A stretch of DNA of 35,014 bases. Origin: Gemmatimonadota bacterium. GTDB taxonomy: Bacteria > Gemmatimonadota > Gemmatimonadetes > Gemmatimonadales > Gemmatimonadaceae. The DNA is taken from contig VHBO01000017.1 of assembly GCA_016871895.1 (NCBI GenBank), positions 1-35,014 of the forward strand. The letters run 5' to 3'. The notes below the pieces were generated by a model. The model was not told where the DNA came from. It saw only the letters and a list, made by a program, of their open reading frames with translations, and did no database searches. Shown here in pieces: positions 1 to 8,498 of the stretch (positions are counted from its first letter, which is position 1; each line of letters starts with the position of its first letter). Both the position numbers and the translations under genes were made by a program.

Positions 1-50
1 CCAAACCGCGCCTGGTGGACGCGGGCCGCCAGAGCGCCGATGTTCTCGGG

Positions 51-2396
51 ATGCACACACCGACGCCGTCTCACCCCCTCGCGATCCGCCACGGCCACTC
101 GGGCCGTCACCCCCTCCGCACGGCGACGCTGCTCGTCACGCTGATCGGGCTCGCCGCCGCCCCGCGAGGCGCGCACGCCCAGGCGCCCCGCTTCGTCGAT
201 CTCGATCGCGATGCCGGCCGCCACGTCGTCGTCGACCGCGAGGCGGGCCAGTACCTCGGGCACGTCTCCACCATCCTCCTCGGCGACGGCCGCACCATCC
301 TCGCCGCGTATCCGAAGGGCCACGGCGAGGGGGCCATCATCCTCAAGAAGAGCGAGGATGGCGGGCGCACCTGGAGCGAGCGCCTCCCGACCCAGGCCAA
401 CTGGGTGACGTCGAAGGAGACGCCGACCCTCTTCCGCGTCCCCGACCCGGTCACCGGCGGCCATCGCATCCTCCTCTTCTCGGGGCTGCACCCAGCACGC
501 ATCGCCTCCAGCGACGACGAGGGCCGCACCTGGACCCCGCTCGCGGCCATCGGAGACTGGGGCGGAATCGTCGTGATGGGGTCGGTCGTGCCGATGGCCG
601 ATGGATCGATCCTCGCCTTCTTCCACGATGACGGCCGGTTCTTCCGCGCGGGGGGGAAAGCCGAAGGGACGTTCCGACTCTTCCAGGTGCGGTCGCGTGA
701 CGGGGGCCGGACGTGGGAGGCGCCGCGTGAGATCTGGCGCGGCACCGACATTCACCTCTGCGAGCCCGGCGCCGTCCGGTCGCCTGATGGCCGCACGCTC
801 GCCCTGATGCTGCGCGAGAACCGTCGGCGCAGCGAGTCGCATCTGATGGTCACCACCGATGAGGGACGCACCTGGAGCACGCCGCGCCCGATGGACCGTG
901 CGCTCACCGGGGATCGACACACCGCGCAGTACGCCCGGGACGGTCGGCTCGTCGTGACCTTCCGCGATATGGCGGAGGGGAGCCCGACCAAGGGGGACTG
1001 GGTCGCCTGGGTGGGACGGTGGGAGGACCTGATCGCCAGCACGCCGGGCCAGTACCGCGTCCGCATCAAGGACAACACCAATCAGTGGGATTCCACCTAC
1101 CCCGGCCTTGAGCGACTCGGCGACGGCTCGTTCGTGGCCACCACCTACGGGCACTGGGACGCCGGACAGCCGCCGTACATCCTCAGCGCGCGCTTCCGAC
1201 TCGAAGAGCTCGACGCACGGAGCGCCTTCGACGGCGACCGCCTCGCCCGCATCGATCGCTACCTGCAGGAGCAGGTGGACTCGACGCGGATCGCCGGCGC
1301 GGTGGCGATCGTGCTCCGCGACGGTGAGGTCGTCTATGAGCGCGCCGTCGGCTGGGCCGACCGCGAGGCGAACCGCCCGATGCGCCCCGACCACATCTTC
1401 CGCATCGCCTCGCAATCGAAGGCGATCACGAGCAGCGCGATCCTGATGCTCGTAGAAGAGGGCCGCATCGCGCTCGGCGACCCCGTCTCCCGATGGATCC
1501 CAAGCTTTGCGCGCACGAGTGTGGCGAATCCCGCCGATACGGGCCGCACCACGCTCCCGGCGCGCCGGGCGATCACCATCTTCGATCTCCTCACGCACAC
1601 GGCGGGGATCTCCTACGGCACCGAGGGACTCGTCGCGATGCGGTACCGCGCCGCGGGCCTCGGCCCCGCCGCGGGCTTCGGGTGGTACACGGCCGACAAG
1701 GACGAGCCGATCTGCACCACGATGGACCGGCTCGGCACGCTGCCCTTCGTCGCGCAGCCCGGCGACCGCTTCGTCTACGGCTACAACACCGACATCCTCG
1801 GCTGCGTAGTGGAGCGCGCGAGCGGCCTCCCGCTCGATCGGTTCCTGGAGTCGCGGCTCCTCGCGCCCCTCGGGATGCGTGACACCCGCTTCTTCGTCAC
1901 CCCCGCCGACTCCGCGCGGCTCGTGACGGTGTATCGCTCCGACGACGCCGGTCGCGCGGTGCGCGCCGACACCGGCGCGCGCGGTCAGGGGCACTACGTG
2001 AGCGGGCCGCGCCGGAGCTTCGCGGGAGGCGCCGGACTCACCTCGACGGCCCGTGACTACGCGCGCTTCCTCGAAATGCTCCGTCGGGGCGGGGCCATCG
2101 ATGGGCGACGCTACCTCGCCCCGCGCACGGTCGAACTGATGACGACCAACCAGGTGGGCACGCGCTACAGCGCCGACGGGAACGGGTACTCCCTCGCCTT
2201 CTCGACGGTCGACCGCCTCGGTGCGAATGGCTTCGCTTCGGTTGGGAGCTACAACTGGGGCGGTGCGTACGCGAGCAGCTACGCGGTGGACCCGGCCGAG
2301 CGGCTCGTGATGGTGCTGATGTTACAGAACCTGCCAGGGACGCCGGAGGCGCGTGCGCGGTTCGGGACGCTGGTGTATCAGGCGCTGGTGCGGTAG
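51..2396 (+). CDS. Secreted sialidase-like (BNR) / serine beta-lactamase-like fusion
   Basis: An exported two-domain protein of about 781 aa. The N-terminal half is a six-bladed BNR/sialidase-like propeller, recognised by at least four Asp boxes (SEDGGRTW, SDDEGRTW, SRDGGRTW, TTDEGRTW). The C-terminal half, from about residue 405, is a class C beta-lactamase/penicillin-binding-protein-like serine hydrolase. It has SQSK at S454-K457, which supplies the nucleophile and general base, YNT at Y578, and a WGGAYAS segment where the third motif (KTG/HTG) usually sits, so that motif is not canonical. A signal peptide ends near GAHAQA. The ATG at 51 is chosen because it sits in front of the hydrophobic segment, although the frame is open to the window edge and a GTG at 15 is possible. 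Probable role: periplasmic glycan or ester hydrolysis. Substrate unknown; a true sialidase activity is not shown. Confidence 0.85.
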   Translation: MHTPTPSHPLAIRHGHSGRHPLRTATLLVTLIGLAAAPRGAHAQAPRFVDLDRDAGRHVVVDREAGQYLGHVSTILLGDGRTILAAYPKGHGEGAIILKKSEDGGRTWSERLPTQANWVTSKETPTLFRVPDPVTGGHRILLFSGLHPARIASSDDEGRTWTPLAAIGDWGGIVVMGSVVPMADGSILAFFHDDGRFFRAGGKAEGTFRLFQVRSRDGGRTWEAPREIWRGTDIHLCEPGAVRSPDGRTLALMLRENRRRSESHLMVTTDEGRTWSTPRPMDRALTGDRHTAQYARDGRLVVTFRDMAEGSPTKGDWVAWVGRWEDLIASTPGQYRVRIKDNTNQWDSTYPGLERLGDGSFVATTYGHWDAGQPPYILSARFRLEELDARSAFDGDRLARIDRYLQEQVDSTRIAGAVAIVLRDGEVVYERAVGWADREANRPMRPDHIFRIASQSKAITSSAILMLVEEGRIALGDPVSRWIPSFARTSVANPADTGRTTLPARRAITIFDLLTHTAGISYGTEGLVAMRYRAAGLGPAAGFGWYTADKDEPICTTMDRLGTLPFVAQPGDRFVYGYNTDILGCVVERASGLPLDRFLESRLLAPLGMRDTRFFVTPADSARLVTVYRSDDAGRAVRADTGARGQGHYVSGPRRSFAGGAGLTSTARDYARFLEMLRRGGAIDGRRYLAPRTVELMTTNQVGTRYSADGNGYSLAFSTVDRLGANGFASVGSYNWGGAYASSYAVDPAERLVMVLMLQNLPGTPEARARFGTLVYQALVR

Positions 2397-2409
2397 CACA
2401 GGGCGTCGC

Positions 2410-3864
2410 TCACCCCCGCACCACCGCCTCCGCCTCGATCTCCACCAGGTACTGCGCGCCGATCAGTTCGGCGCGCACCAAGGTGTTCGCGGGCCGGATT
2501 GCACCGAACCGCTCGCCGTGCGCCCGCGCGACCGCCTCCCAGTCCTCGATCCGGCTCACGAAAATGCGCGTGCGCACCACATCGGTGAGCGCGCCGCCGA
2601 GGGACTGGAGCGCCCCCTCGATCTTGTCGAAGACGTGGTGGGCCTGCGCGTACGCATCACGCCCGCCCATCGCCCGGTCGCCGTGCGTGGCGGTGGTACC
2701 CGAGACGAGGATGCGATCCCCGGTGCGCACGGCGCGCGCGTATCCCGCCGAGGCTTCCCAGGGCGTACCGCTGAACGCGCGGCGCGTCCCATCCGGCGCG
2801 GTCTCGACGCCGTAGGGCGCGGGGAAGTTCGCCACGTGATGCGAGAGGTCGCCGCTCGCCGTCAGGAAGGGGGGCTTCCGATACTCGTCGCCGCAGTCAC
2901 CCGGCACGGGGGCGAGCGTCGCGAGCGCCGCCGCCACCTCGGCGCGGTCCTCCGCTGTCAAGCGGAGCGCGTCGAGCCGTGCGTTGTCCTCGAAATGCGC
3001 GCGCTCCCCGAGCCGCGCCCCGATGATCACGCCGCCGACGGCGGGCGCATCAAGGATGTACCGCGACGCCACGTTCGCGACGGAGCAGCCGTGCCGGTCC
3101 GCGACGGCCCGCGCGGCGCGCAGGACCCGCTGCAGCGCCTCCCACCCGCCGACGACGCGGATGAAGCGGCCGTACTTCATCTGCGACCAGGTGGCGAGCG
3201 CGCCCCAGTCCGGCTCGGGCGCCCCGAGCCACCGATCGGAGAGGAAACCGCCGGCGAGCGTGCCGAACGCGAGGAGGGCGATCCCCTGCCGCGCGCAGTA
3301 CGCGGCCATCTCTCTGGCCGCGCGCTGGTCGAGCAGCGAGTAGCAAACCTGATTGGTCGCGATCGGGATCCCGCTCTCCACGACGAGCCGCAAGTGCGCG
3401 GTGTCGGTGTTGGTCAGCCCGAGGTGCCCGATCAGCCCCTCGCGCCGGCACTCGTCGAGGTGGAAGAGCGCGTCGAGCCAGGCGGGGTGCGCGTAACTCC
3501 AAGCGTGGAACTGCAGCAGATCGATCCGGTCCACCCGCATCCGGCGCCGCGCGCGGTCCACCGCGGCGCGCACGTCGTCGCGCGTGAGGGGACCAGGCTC
3601 GGGGACCCACTTGGTGAGCAGCTGCGTCACCGGGGCGCCGGGGCGCGTGCGGAAGCACCCGACGACCTCCTCCGACGAGCCGTAGTGATCGGCCATATCG
3701 AAGGTCGTGAACCCCGCAGCGACGTACGGCGCCATCGCGTCCGCGGCGCCCTCGAGGTCACAGGGGCGCCCCTCGCGCTCCTGGTCGGCCATCTGCCAGA
3801 GCCCGGTGAGGATCCGGGCGATCTCGAGGTCGGGGGCGAGTCGGTGTCGGCTGATCGGGGACAT
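2410..3864 (-). CDS. Aldo/keto reductase fused to a RidA/YjgF-like domain
   Basis: A cytosolic protein of 484 aa. Residues 1 to about 335 form an NADPH-type aldo/keto reductase TIM barrel with the catalytic tetrad visible as D56, Y61 (FDMADHYGSS), K85 (LLTKW) and H120 (LLQFHAW). Residues about 355-484 form a RidA/YjgF/YER057c domain (RILVSGTTATHGD through LVEIEAEAV). The arginine that RidA uses for imine hydrolysis, in its PARSTV segment, appears replaced: the matching stretch reads PANTLV. The domain may therefore not be a canonical imine deaminase. The start ATG lies 5 nt after the permease stop, and GAGGAG 8 nt upstream serves as ribosome-binding site inside the end of the permease gene. 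The two genes are thus an operon, and the substrate is probably something the permease imports. The exact reaction is unknown. Confidence 0.88.
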   Translation of the reverse strand: MSPISRHRLAPDLEIARILTGLWQMADQEREGRPCDLEGAADAMAPYVAAGFTTFDMADHYGSSEEVVGCFRTRPGAPVTQLLTKWVPEPGPLTRDDVRAAVDRARRRMRVDRIDLLQFHAWSYAHPAWLDALFHLDECRREGLIGHLGLTNTDTAHLRLVVESGIPIATNQVCYSLLDQRAAREMAAYCARQGIALLAFGTLAGGFLSDRWLGAPEPDWGALATWSQMKYGRFIRVVGGWEALQRVLRAARAVADRHGCSVANVASRYILDAPAVGGVIIGARLGERAHFEDNARLDALRLTAEDRAEVAAALATLAPVPGDCGDEYRKPPFLTASGDLSHHVANFPAPYGVETAPDGTRRAFSGTPWEASAGYARAVRTGDRILVSGTTATHGDRAMGGRDAYAQAHHVFDKIEGALQSLGGALTDVVRTRIFVSRIEDWEAVARAHGERFGAIRPANTLVRAELIGAQYLVEIEAEAVVRG

Positions 3865-3869
3865 CGGGG

Positions 3870-5348
3870 TCACTCCTCGGGGAGGGTGGCGAAGCGTGCG
3901 GCGAGGTCGCCCCCCCGCGCGCGCGACCGCCGGAACTCCACCAAGTGCACCGCAGTCCCCAGCGCCATCACCACGCCCCAGACCGCGAGGGGGCGTTCGT
4001 ACCACACCGCCACCTCGGCCGCGAGCTCGCGACGCACGTGCACGGCGAGGAAGAGCGACAGGAGCGCGACCCCCGCGACGCCGACGACGGTCCGCGCGCG
4101 CGGCGCACGGAGGATGGTCATCCGCGCAGCGAGCTCGGGATTTCGTCCGGGCAGCGCGAGCAGCGCGAGGCACATCAAGAGGAAATTCACGAGCATCGCG
4201 ACGACCATGATGTCGACGCCCTTCGAGAAACTCTTCGCGCCGTGGCTGAGCAAAACGCCGACGGTCGCCATCGCACCGCTGGCGAAGAGCGCCGCGCGCG
4301 GCGTGTGCCGCGTCGGGTGCACATCCACCGCCCACGTGGGGAAGACGCCGTCCCGCGCCCAGGCGAACATCAGGCGCGACACACTGAGCAGCATCCCCGG
4401 GAGATCGTTGATCAACGCGACGGCGGCGCCCGCGGTGATGGCGGCGCGTCCGAGCCGCGAGAGGAACGGCGCCAACAACGCCGAGGCGGTGGGCGTCGGA
4501 TCGGCTGGCAGGGCCGCGACATATTCCCACGGCACCGCGTGGTACACGGCGGCGGTGAAGCTGAAGTAGAACGCCGCGACCACGCCGAAGGTGAGCAGGA
4601 TGGCCCGTGGGAGCGCACGGGCGGGATCGCGCGCCTCGCCGCCGGCCTGCGCGATCGCGTCGAATCCGATGAAACTCGAGAAAAGCACCGCGGCCGCAGC
4701 GATGAAGGTGTCCTTGTCGAAGGGCGCCGCGCGCGGTGCGGGGACCGTGCCCCCGGCGCGCCGCAGCGCATCGGCGAATGCCCCGTGATCCTGCGTCGCG
4801 CCGACGACGATGACGATCGCCCCGAGCGCGAACATCAGGAGCATCAGCGGGATGAGCGTGCGCTCGTACGCCGCGAGGCCGCGGAGGTTGACGCCCACGA
4901 ACCCCCAGACGAGCAGCAGCGCGACGACGAGTCGTCCGGGGCCGGCAAGGAGCGCCGTCGCCACGGCGCCGGCGCCCAGCCCGTCGGCGACGCCGCCGAG
5001 GAAGACGGGGATCACGTAGGCCACCGCGCCGATCACGATCGAGAGCCCCACCCACTGCGAGAACGAGGCGACGAAGCCGAGCGAGGGATGCAGCCCACGG
5101 CTCGCGAAGAGGTAGCTCCCGCCCGCTCGGGGCATCGCGGAGGCCAGCGCCGCATAGGCGAGGGCCGCGAGGAACGCCGGCACCGCCGCGAAGGCGAAGG
5201 CGGGGACCACCCAGGGGCCGATGCCGGGCACCGAGAGCTGGACCAGGAAGGGCATGATGTGGATGGAGGCGCCGACCATCGAACAGATGCCGGTGGCGGC
5301 GAGACCGACGGGCCCGAGGGCGCGATCGAGAGCGGGGCGTGAGGGCAC
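3870..5348 (-). CDS. APC-family amino-acid permease
   Basis: An inner-membrane transporter of the amino acid/polyamine/organocation superfamily, about 492 aa with roughly 12 hydrophobic segments. The first helix carries the family's unwound glycine-rich segment (GICSMVGASIHIMPF), followed by a PRAGGSYLF motif and, near the middle, SSFIGFDAIAQAGGEARDP, both typical of the family. Proton- or sodium-coupled uptake of an amino acid or related amine is likely; the substrate cannot be read from the sequence. The start is uncertain: a GTG at 5348 gives a natural N-terminus (PSRPALDRALG), while a TTG at 5384 would add 12 residues. No clear ribosome-binding site separates them. It is co-transcribed with the downstream reductase-RidA fusion and divergent from the iron operon, with about 100 bp between the start codons. 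Confidence 0.87.
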   Translation of the reverse strand: MPSRPALDRALGPVGLAATGICSMVGASIHIMPFLVQLSVPGIGPWVVPAFAFAAVPAFLAALAYAALASAMPRAGGSYLFASRGLHPSLGFVASFSQWVGLSIVIGAVAYVIPVFLGGVADGLGAGAVATALLAGPGRLVVALLLVWGFVGVNLRGLAAYERTLIPLMLLMFALGAIVIVVGATQDHGAFADALRRAGGTVPAPRAAPFDKDTFIAAAAVLFSSFIGFDAIAQAGGEARDPARALPRAILLTFGVVAAFYFSFTAAVYHAVPWEYVAALPADPTPTASALLAPFLSRLGRAAITAGAAVALINDLPGMLLSVSRLMFAWARDGVFPTWAVDVHPTRHTPRAALFASGAMATVGVLLSHGAKSFSKGVDIMVVAMLVNFLLMCLALLALPGRNPELAARMTILRAPRARTVVGVAGVALLSLFLAVHVRRELAAEVAVWYERPLAVWGVVMALGTAVHLVEFRRSRARGGDLAARFATLPEE

Positions 5349-5417
5349 GGCGGAAAGCAATCGCCCGCGCGCCGCGGGCCGCAAGCACTTGACGGGCGCC
5401 GGTCGCGGGGGGCTGAT

Positions 5418-5431
5418 TTAGGACGTCCTAA
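5418..5431. promoter_or_regulatory. Perfect 14-bp palindrome, candidate DtxR-type operator
   Basis: TTAGGACGTCCTAA is a perfect inverted repeat that ends 16 bp before the GTG of the metal-dependent regulator. Its TTAGG/CCTAA half-sites match those of iron boxes recognised by DtxR/IdeR-type repressors, but only 4 bp separate them instead of 9. A TTGACG element at 5389-5394 could be the -35 of the feo operon; the matching -10 would then fall at about 5412-5421, overlapping the palindrome. Autoregulation by the adjacent gene is inferred from position and half-site identity. Confidence 0.65.
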
Positions 5432-5447
5432 CTTTGACCCCTCCGCC

Positions 5448-6251
5448 GTGATCGCCCCGGGCCCCGCCCTCCTCGTCTTCGCGCTCCTCCTGCTCGGTGC
5501 TGCCGGCATCGCGTGGCCCGTGCACGGCCTCGCCGCCCGCTTCCGACGGGCCCGGCGGGACGCGCGGCGCATCGGCGTCGAAGACACGCTCAAATACCTG
5601 TACCACCGCGAGGCCGAAGGGTTGGCCGTCCACGCCGATGCAATCGCGGGAGCGCTCGGCGTCCGACCGACCGCGGCGCGCGACCTCCTCGAGCGGCTCG
5701 GCGCCGCCGGACTCGTCACCTCAGCCGGCGTGACGCACGCGCTCACCGACCGCGGGCGCCAAGAGGCGCTGCGCGTCGTGCGCACCCACCGCCTGCTCGA
5801 GCAATACCTCGCAGACCGCACCGGCGTCGCCCCCGACGAGTGGCACACGTTCGCCGAGGACGCGGAGCACGACCTCACGCCGGAGGAGGCCGAGGCGCTC
5901 GCCGCGCGGCTCGGCCAGCCGCGATTCGATCCCCACGGGGAGCCCATCCCCACGGCCGATGGCACGCTCCCGGTCACGGCAATCCGCCCCGACGGCCCAC
6001 CGCCGGAGCGCACCCTCGCCGACGCCGCGCCCGGCGAGACGGTGCGCGTGCGGCGTCTCACCGGGGAGTGTCGCGGCCCGCAGCGTCGCCGGCTCCTCGA
6101 CCTCGGGGTGGTTCCCGGCACCACGATCACCGCCGAGCTCTCGAGCCCAGGCGGCGACCCCGTCGCGTACCGCATCCGCGGCGCGCTCATCGCGCTCCGC
6201 CGGCAACAGGCGGCCTGGATCGAGATCGACGGACCCGGGCGGGCCGCGTGA
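5448..6251 (+). CDS. Membrane-anchored DtxR/MntR-type metal regulator with C-terminal FeoA domain
   Basis: A 267-aa protein. Residues 5-25 are a hydrophobic helix followed by a strongly basic stretch (RFRRARRDARR), so the rest should face the cytoplasm. Residues about 45-105 are a winged helix-turn-helix of the DtxR/MntR kind (AIAGALGVRPTAARDLLERL). Residues 105-165 are the metal-binding and dimerisation region, with likely ligands H114, E118, E137, E140 and H141 and the family signature DPHGEPIP. Residues about 187-262 are an SH3-like FeoA domain (LLDLGVVPGTTI). It starts at GTG and overlaps the feoB start by 4 bp (GTGA), so the two are translationally coupled. No separate feoA exists in the operon, so this domain may also serve as FeoA for the transporter. 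The membrane anchor is unusual for this family. Confidence 0.88.
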   Translation: MIAPGPALLVFALLLLGAAGIAWPVHGLAARFRRARRDARRIGVEDTLKYLYHREAEGLAVHADAIAGALGVRPTAARDLLERLGAAGLVTSAGVTHALTDRGRQEALRVVRTHRLLEQYLADRTGVAPDEWHTFAEDAEHDLTPEEAEALAARLGQPRFDPHGEPIPTADGTLPVTAIRPDGPPPERTLADAAPGETVRVRRLTGECRGPQRRRLLDLGVVPGTTITAELSSPGGDPVAYRIRGALIALRRQQAAWIEIDGPGRAA

Positions 6252-8395
6252 CGCCGACGACCTCGATGCGCACGCGCCTCCCGGCGCGCGACGAGTCCTT
6301 CATCCAGCTCGGCGTCCGGTCCGACGGCTTCGATCATCTCGTCGCGCTCGCGGGGAATCCGAACACCGGCAAGAGCACCGTCTTCAACGCGCTCACGGGG
6401 CTGCGGCAACACACGGGGAACTGGCCCGGCAAGACGGTCACCCGCGCGGAGGGCCGCTTCACCGTCGGCGGGGACCGCTGCAAGGTGGTCGACCTCCCCG
6501 GCACCTACTCGCTGCAGGCGGCGAGCACGGATGAAGAGGTCGCGCGGGACTTCCTGCTCTTCGGCGCCCCCGCTGTGACGGTGCTCGTGCTCGACGCGAC
6601 GGCGCTCGAGCGCAATCTCAACCTCGCGCTGCAGGTGCTGGAGATCACGCCGACGGTCGTCGTCTGTCTCAACCTGATGGACGAGGCGCGACGCCGCGGC
6701 ATCGCCGTCGATCCGGAGGCGCTGGCCTCGGTGCTCGGCGTGCCCGTGGTGCCGGCGGCGGCACGCGGCGGCGAGGGGGTCGAGGCGCTGCGCGCGATGA
6801 TCCGGCAGGTGGCGCGCGGCGAGGTGGTCCCGCGTCCGACGCCCCCCGCCCCGTTCGCGCCGGCGGTGGAGGCGCTCGTCCGCGAGGCCGCCGATGCGGT
6901 GCGCGCGGCGGAGCCCGCGCGACCGAACGCGCGCTGGATCGCGCTCCGCCTCCTTGATGGCGACGAGCGGGTGGCGGCGACGATGCCCTCGGACCTCGTG
7001 GATGCGATCGATGCGATCCGCTGGCGGCTCCCCGCCGACTTCCACGACCAGCTCGCCGCCGGCCGGTTCGCGCTCGCCGAGCGCATCGCCCGGGCCGCGC
7101 GCCCGACGGCGGTGGCGACCCTCGGCGCCGCCCTCGACCAGCGGCTCGATCGGTGGCTCACGAGCCCCGCGACCGGCCTCCCGCTGATGGTCGCGATGCT
7201 CGCCGTCGTCTTCTGGCTGACGATCGCCGGCGCGAACGTGCCCTCGGCGATGCTCGCGGACCTGCTGGTCGACCGCGGACACGCCTGGCTCGGGACGATG
7301 GCGACGGCGCTCCACGCCCCCGACTGGCTACGTGGGCTCCTCGTCGACGGCGTCTATCTCGCGACCGCGTGGGTCGTCTCGGTGATGCTGCCGCCGATGG
7401 CGATCTTCTTTCCGCTCTTCACCCTGCTCGAGGACCTCGGCTATCTCCCGCGCGTCGCGTTCAACCTCGACGCCGCCTTCCGCCGCGTCGGAGCGCACGG
7501 GAAGCAGGCGCTCACGATGTGTATGGGGTTCGGCTGCAACGCGGCGGGGGTGGTCGCCACGCGGATCATCGACAGCCCGCGCGAGCGGCTCGTCGCGATC
7601 ATCACGAACAACTTCTCGCTCTGCAACGGCCGCTGGCCGACGCAGATCCTGATGGCGTCGCTCTTCGTCGGCGTCCTCGCGCCGCCGGCCCTCGCCGGCG
7701 TCGTCTCCGCCGCGGCGGTCGTCGGTGTGACGCTGCTCGGCGTCGCGACGATGTTCCTCGCCTCCTGGGCGCTGACGCGCACCGTCCTGCGCGGGGAGGC
7801 GACGAGCTTCAGCCTCGAACTCCCGCCGTATCGTCCGCCGCGCCTCTGGCAGACGCTCTACACCTCGGTGATCGACCGGACGCTGATCGTGCTCTGGCGC
7901 GCGATCGTCTTCGCGGCGCCCGCGGGGGCGGCGATCTGGTTGCTCTCGAACGTGCCCATCGCGGGGGAGCCGGTCGCAGTGCATCTGATTCGCGGCCTCG
8001 AGCCGGCGGGCCTGCTCCTCGGTCTGAACGGCGTGATCCTCCTCGCGTATGTGGTGGCGATCCCGGCGAACGAGATCGTCGTGCCGACGGTGCTGATGCT
8101 GACCGTGCTCACGGGGGGCGCCCCCGAGGCGGGCGCGGGGGCCGGCGTGCTCTTCGAACTCGATCCGGCGGCCGTTGGGACGCTCCTCCGCGCCGACGGC
8201 TGGACGACGCTCACGGGCGTGAACCTGATGCTCTTCAGCTTGCTGCATAATCCTTGCTCCACAACGATCCACACGATCTGGAAGGAGACGGGGAGCGGGC
8301 GCTGGACGGCGGTCGCGACGCTGCTCCCGGTGGGGCTCGGGCTCACGGTCTGCTTCCTCGTCACGCAGGTGGTCCGGCTCCTCACCGGGAGCTGA
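6248..8395 (+). CDS. feoB: Ferrous iron transport protein B
   Basis: A 715-aa inner-membrane Fe(II) transporter. The N-terminal G domain has the P-loop GNPNTGKST (from G36), the G3 motif DLPG with the following TYSL, and NLMD as G4. A linker of about 100 residues follows, then a membrane domain from about residue 310 with two Gate-like regions: LPRVAF/CMGFGCNAAG in the first half and the corresponding NPCSTTIHTI segment near the end. The conserved cysteines of the family are present (CMGFGC, NNFSLCNGRWPTQ, HNPCSTT). The GTG start overlaps the stop of the regulator gene; an ATG 18 nt further in (6266) is an alternative. Operon of two genes, no feoC, and FeoA present only as a domain of the regulator. 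Expression is probably iron-repressed through the upstream palindrome. Confidence 0.95.
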   Translation: MTPTTSMRTRLPARDESFIQLGVRSDGFDHLVALAGNPNTGKSTVFNALTGLRQHTGNWPGKTVTRAEGRFTVGGDRCKVVDLPGTYSLQAASTDEEVARDFLLFGAPAVTVLVLDATALERNLNLALQVLEITPTVVVCLNLMDEARRRGIAVDPEALASVLGVPVVPAAARGGEGVEALRAMIRQVARGEVVPRPTPPAPFAPAVEALVREAADAVRAAEPARPNARWIALRLLDGDERVAATMPSDLVDAIDAIRWRLPADFHDQLAAGRFALAERIARAARPTAVATLGAALDQRLDRWLTSPATGLPLMVAMLAVVFWLTIAGANVPSAMLADLLVDRGHAWLGTMATALHAPDWLRGLLVDGVYLATAWVVSVMLPPMAIFFPLFTLLEDLGYLPRVAFNLDAAFRRVGAHGKQALTMCMGFGCNAAGVVATRIIDSPRERLVAIITNNFSLCNGRWPTQILMASLFVGVLAPPALAGVVSAAAVVGVTLLGVATMFLASWALTRTVLRGEATSFSLELPPYRPPRLWQTLYTSVIDRTLIVLWRAIVFAAPAGAAIWLLSNVPIAGEPVAVHLIRGLEPAGLLLGLNGVILLAYVVAIPANEIVVPTVLMLTVLTGGAPEAGAGAGVLFELDPAAVGTLLRADGWTTLTGVNLMLFSLLHNPCSTTIHTIWKETGSGRWTAVATLLPVGLGLTVCFLVTQVVRLLTGS

Positions 8396-8402
8396 GGTCG
8401 GC

Positions 8403-8431
8403 GAATCTCCCCGCGTGAGTGCGGGGGATTC
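8403..8431 (+). terminator. Hairpin after feoB
   Basis: Arms at 8403-8414 and 8421-8431 pair over 11 bp with one bulged T and a 6-nt loop (GTGAGT). It sits 8 bp after the feoB stop. There is no T-run after it, as is common in such GC-rich genomes, so this is a probable rather than proven terminator. Confidence 0.6.
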
Positions 8432-8498
8432 CCGATGGAACGCGCCTCCGCGACCAGCGACCCTCCGGGCGAACGCTCCCCGGACGCCTGGAGGCGCC

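Noticed and set aside
3865-5388. A long minus-strand open frame that would extend the aldo/keto reductase upstream to 5388
   Set aside because: The extension is an Arg/Ala/Pro-rich shadow of the permease gene in another frame; the permease frame has clear membrane helices and family motifs.
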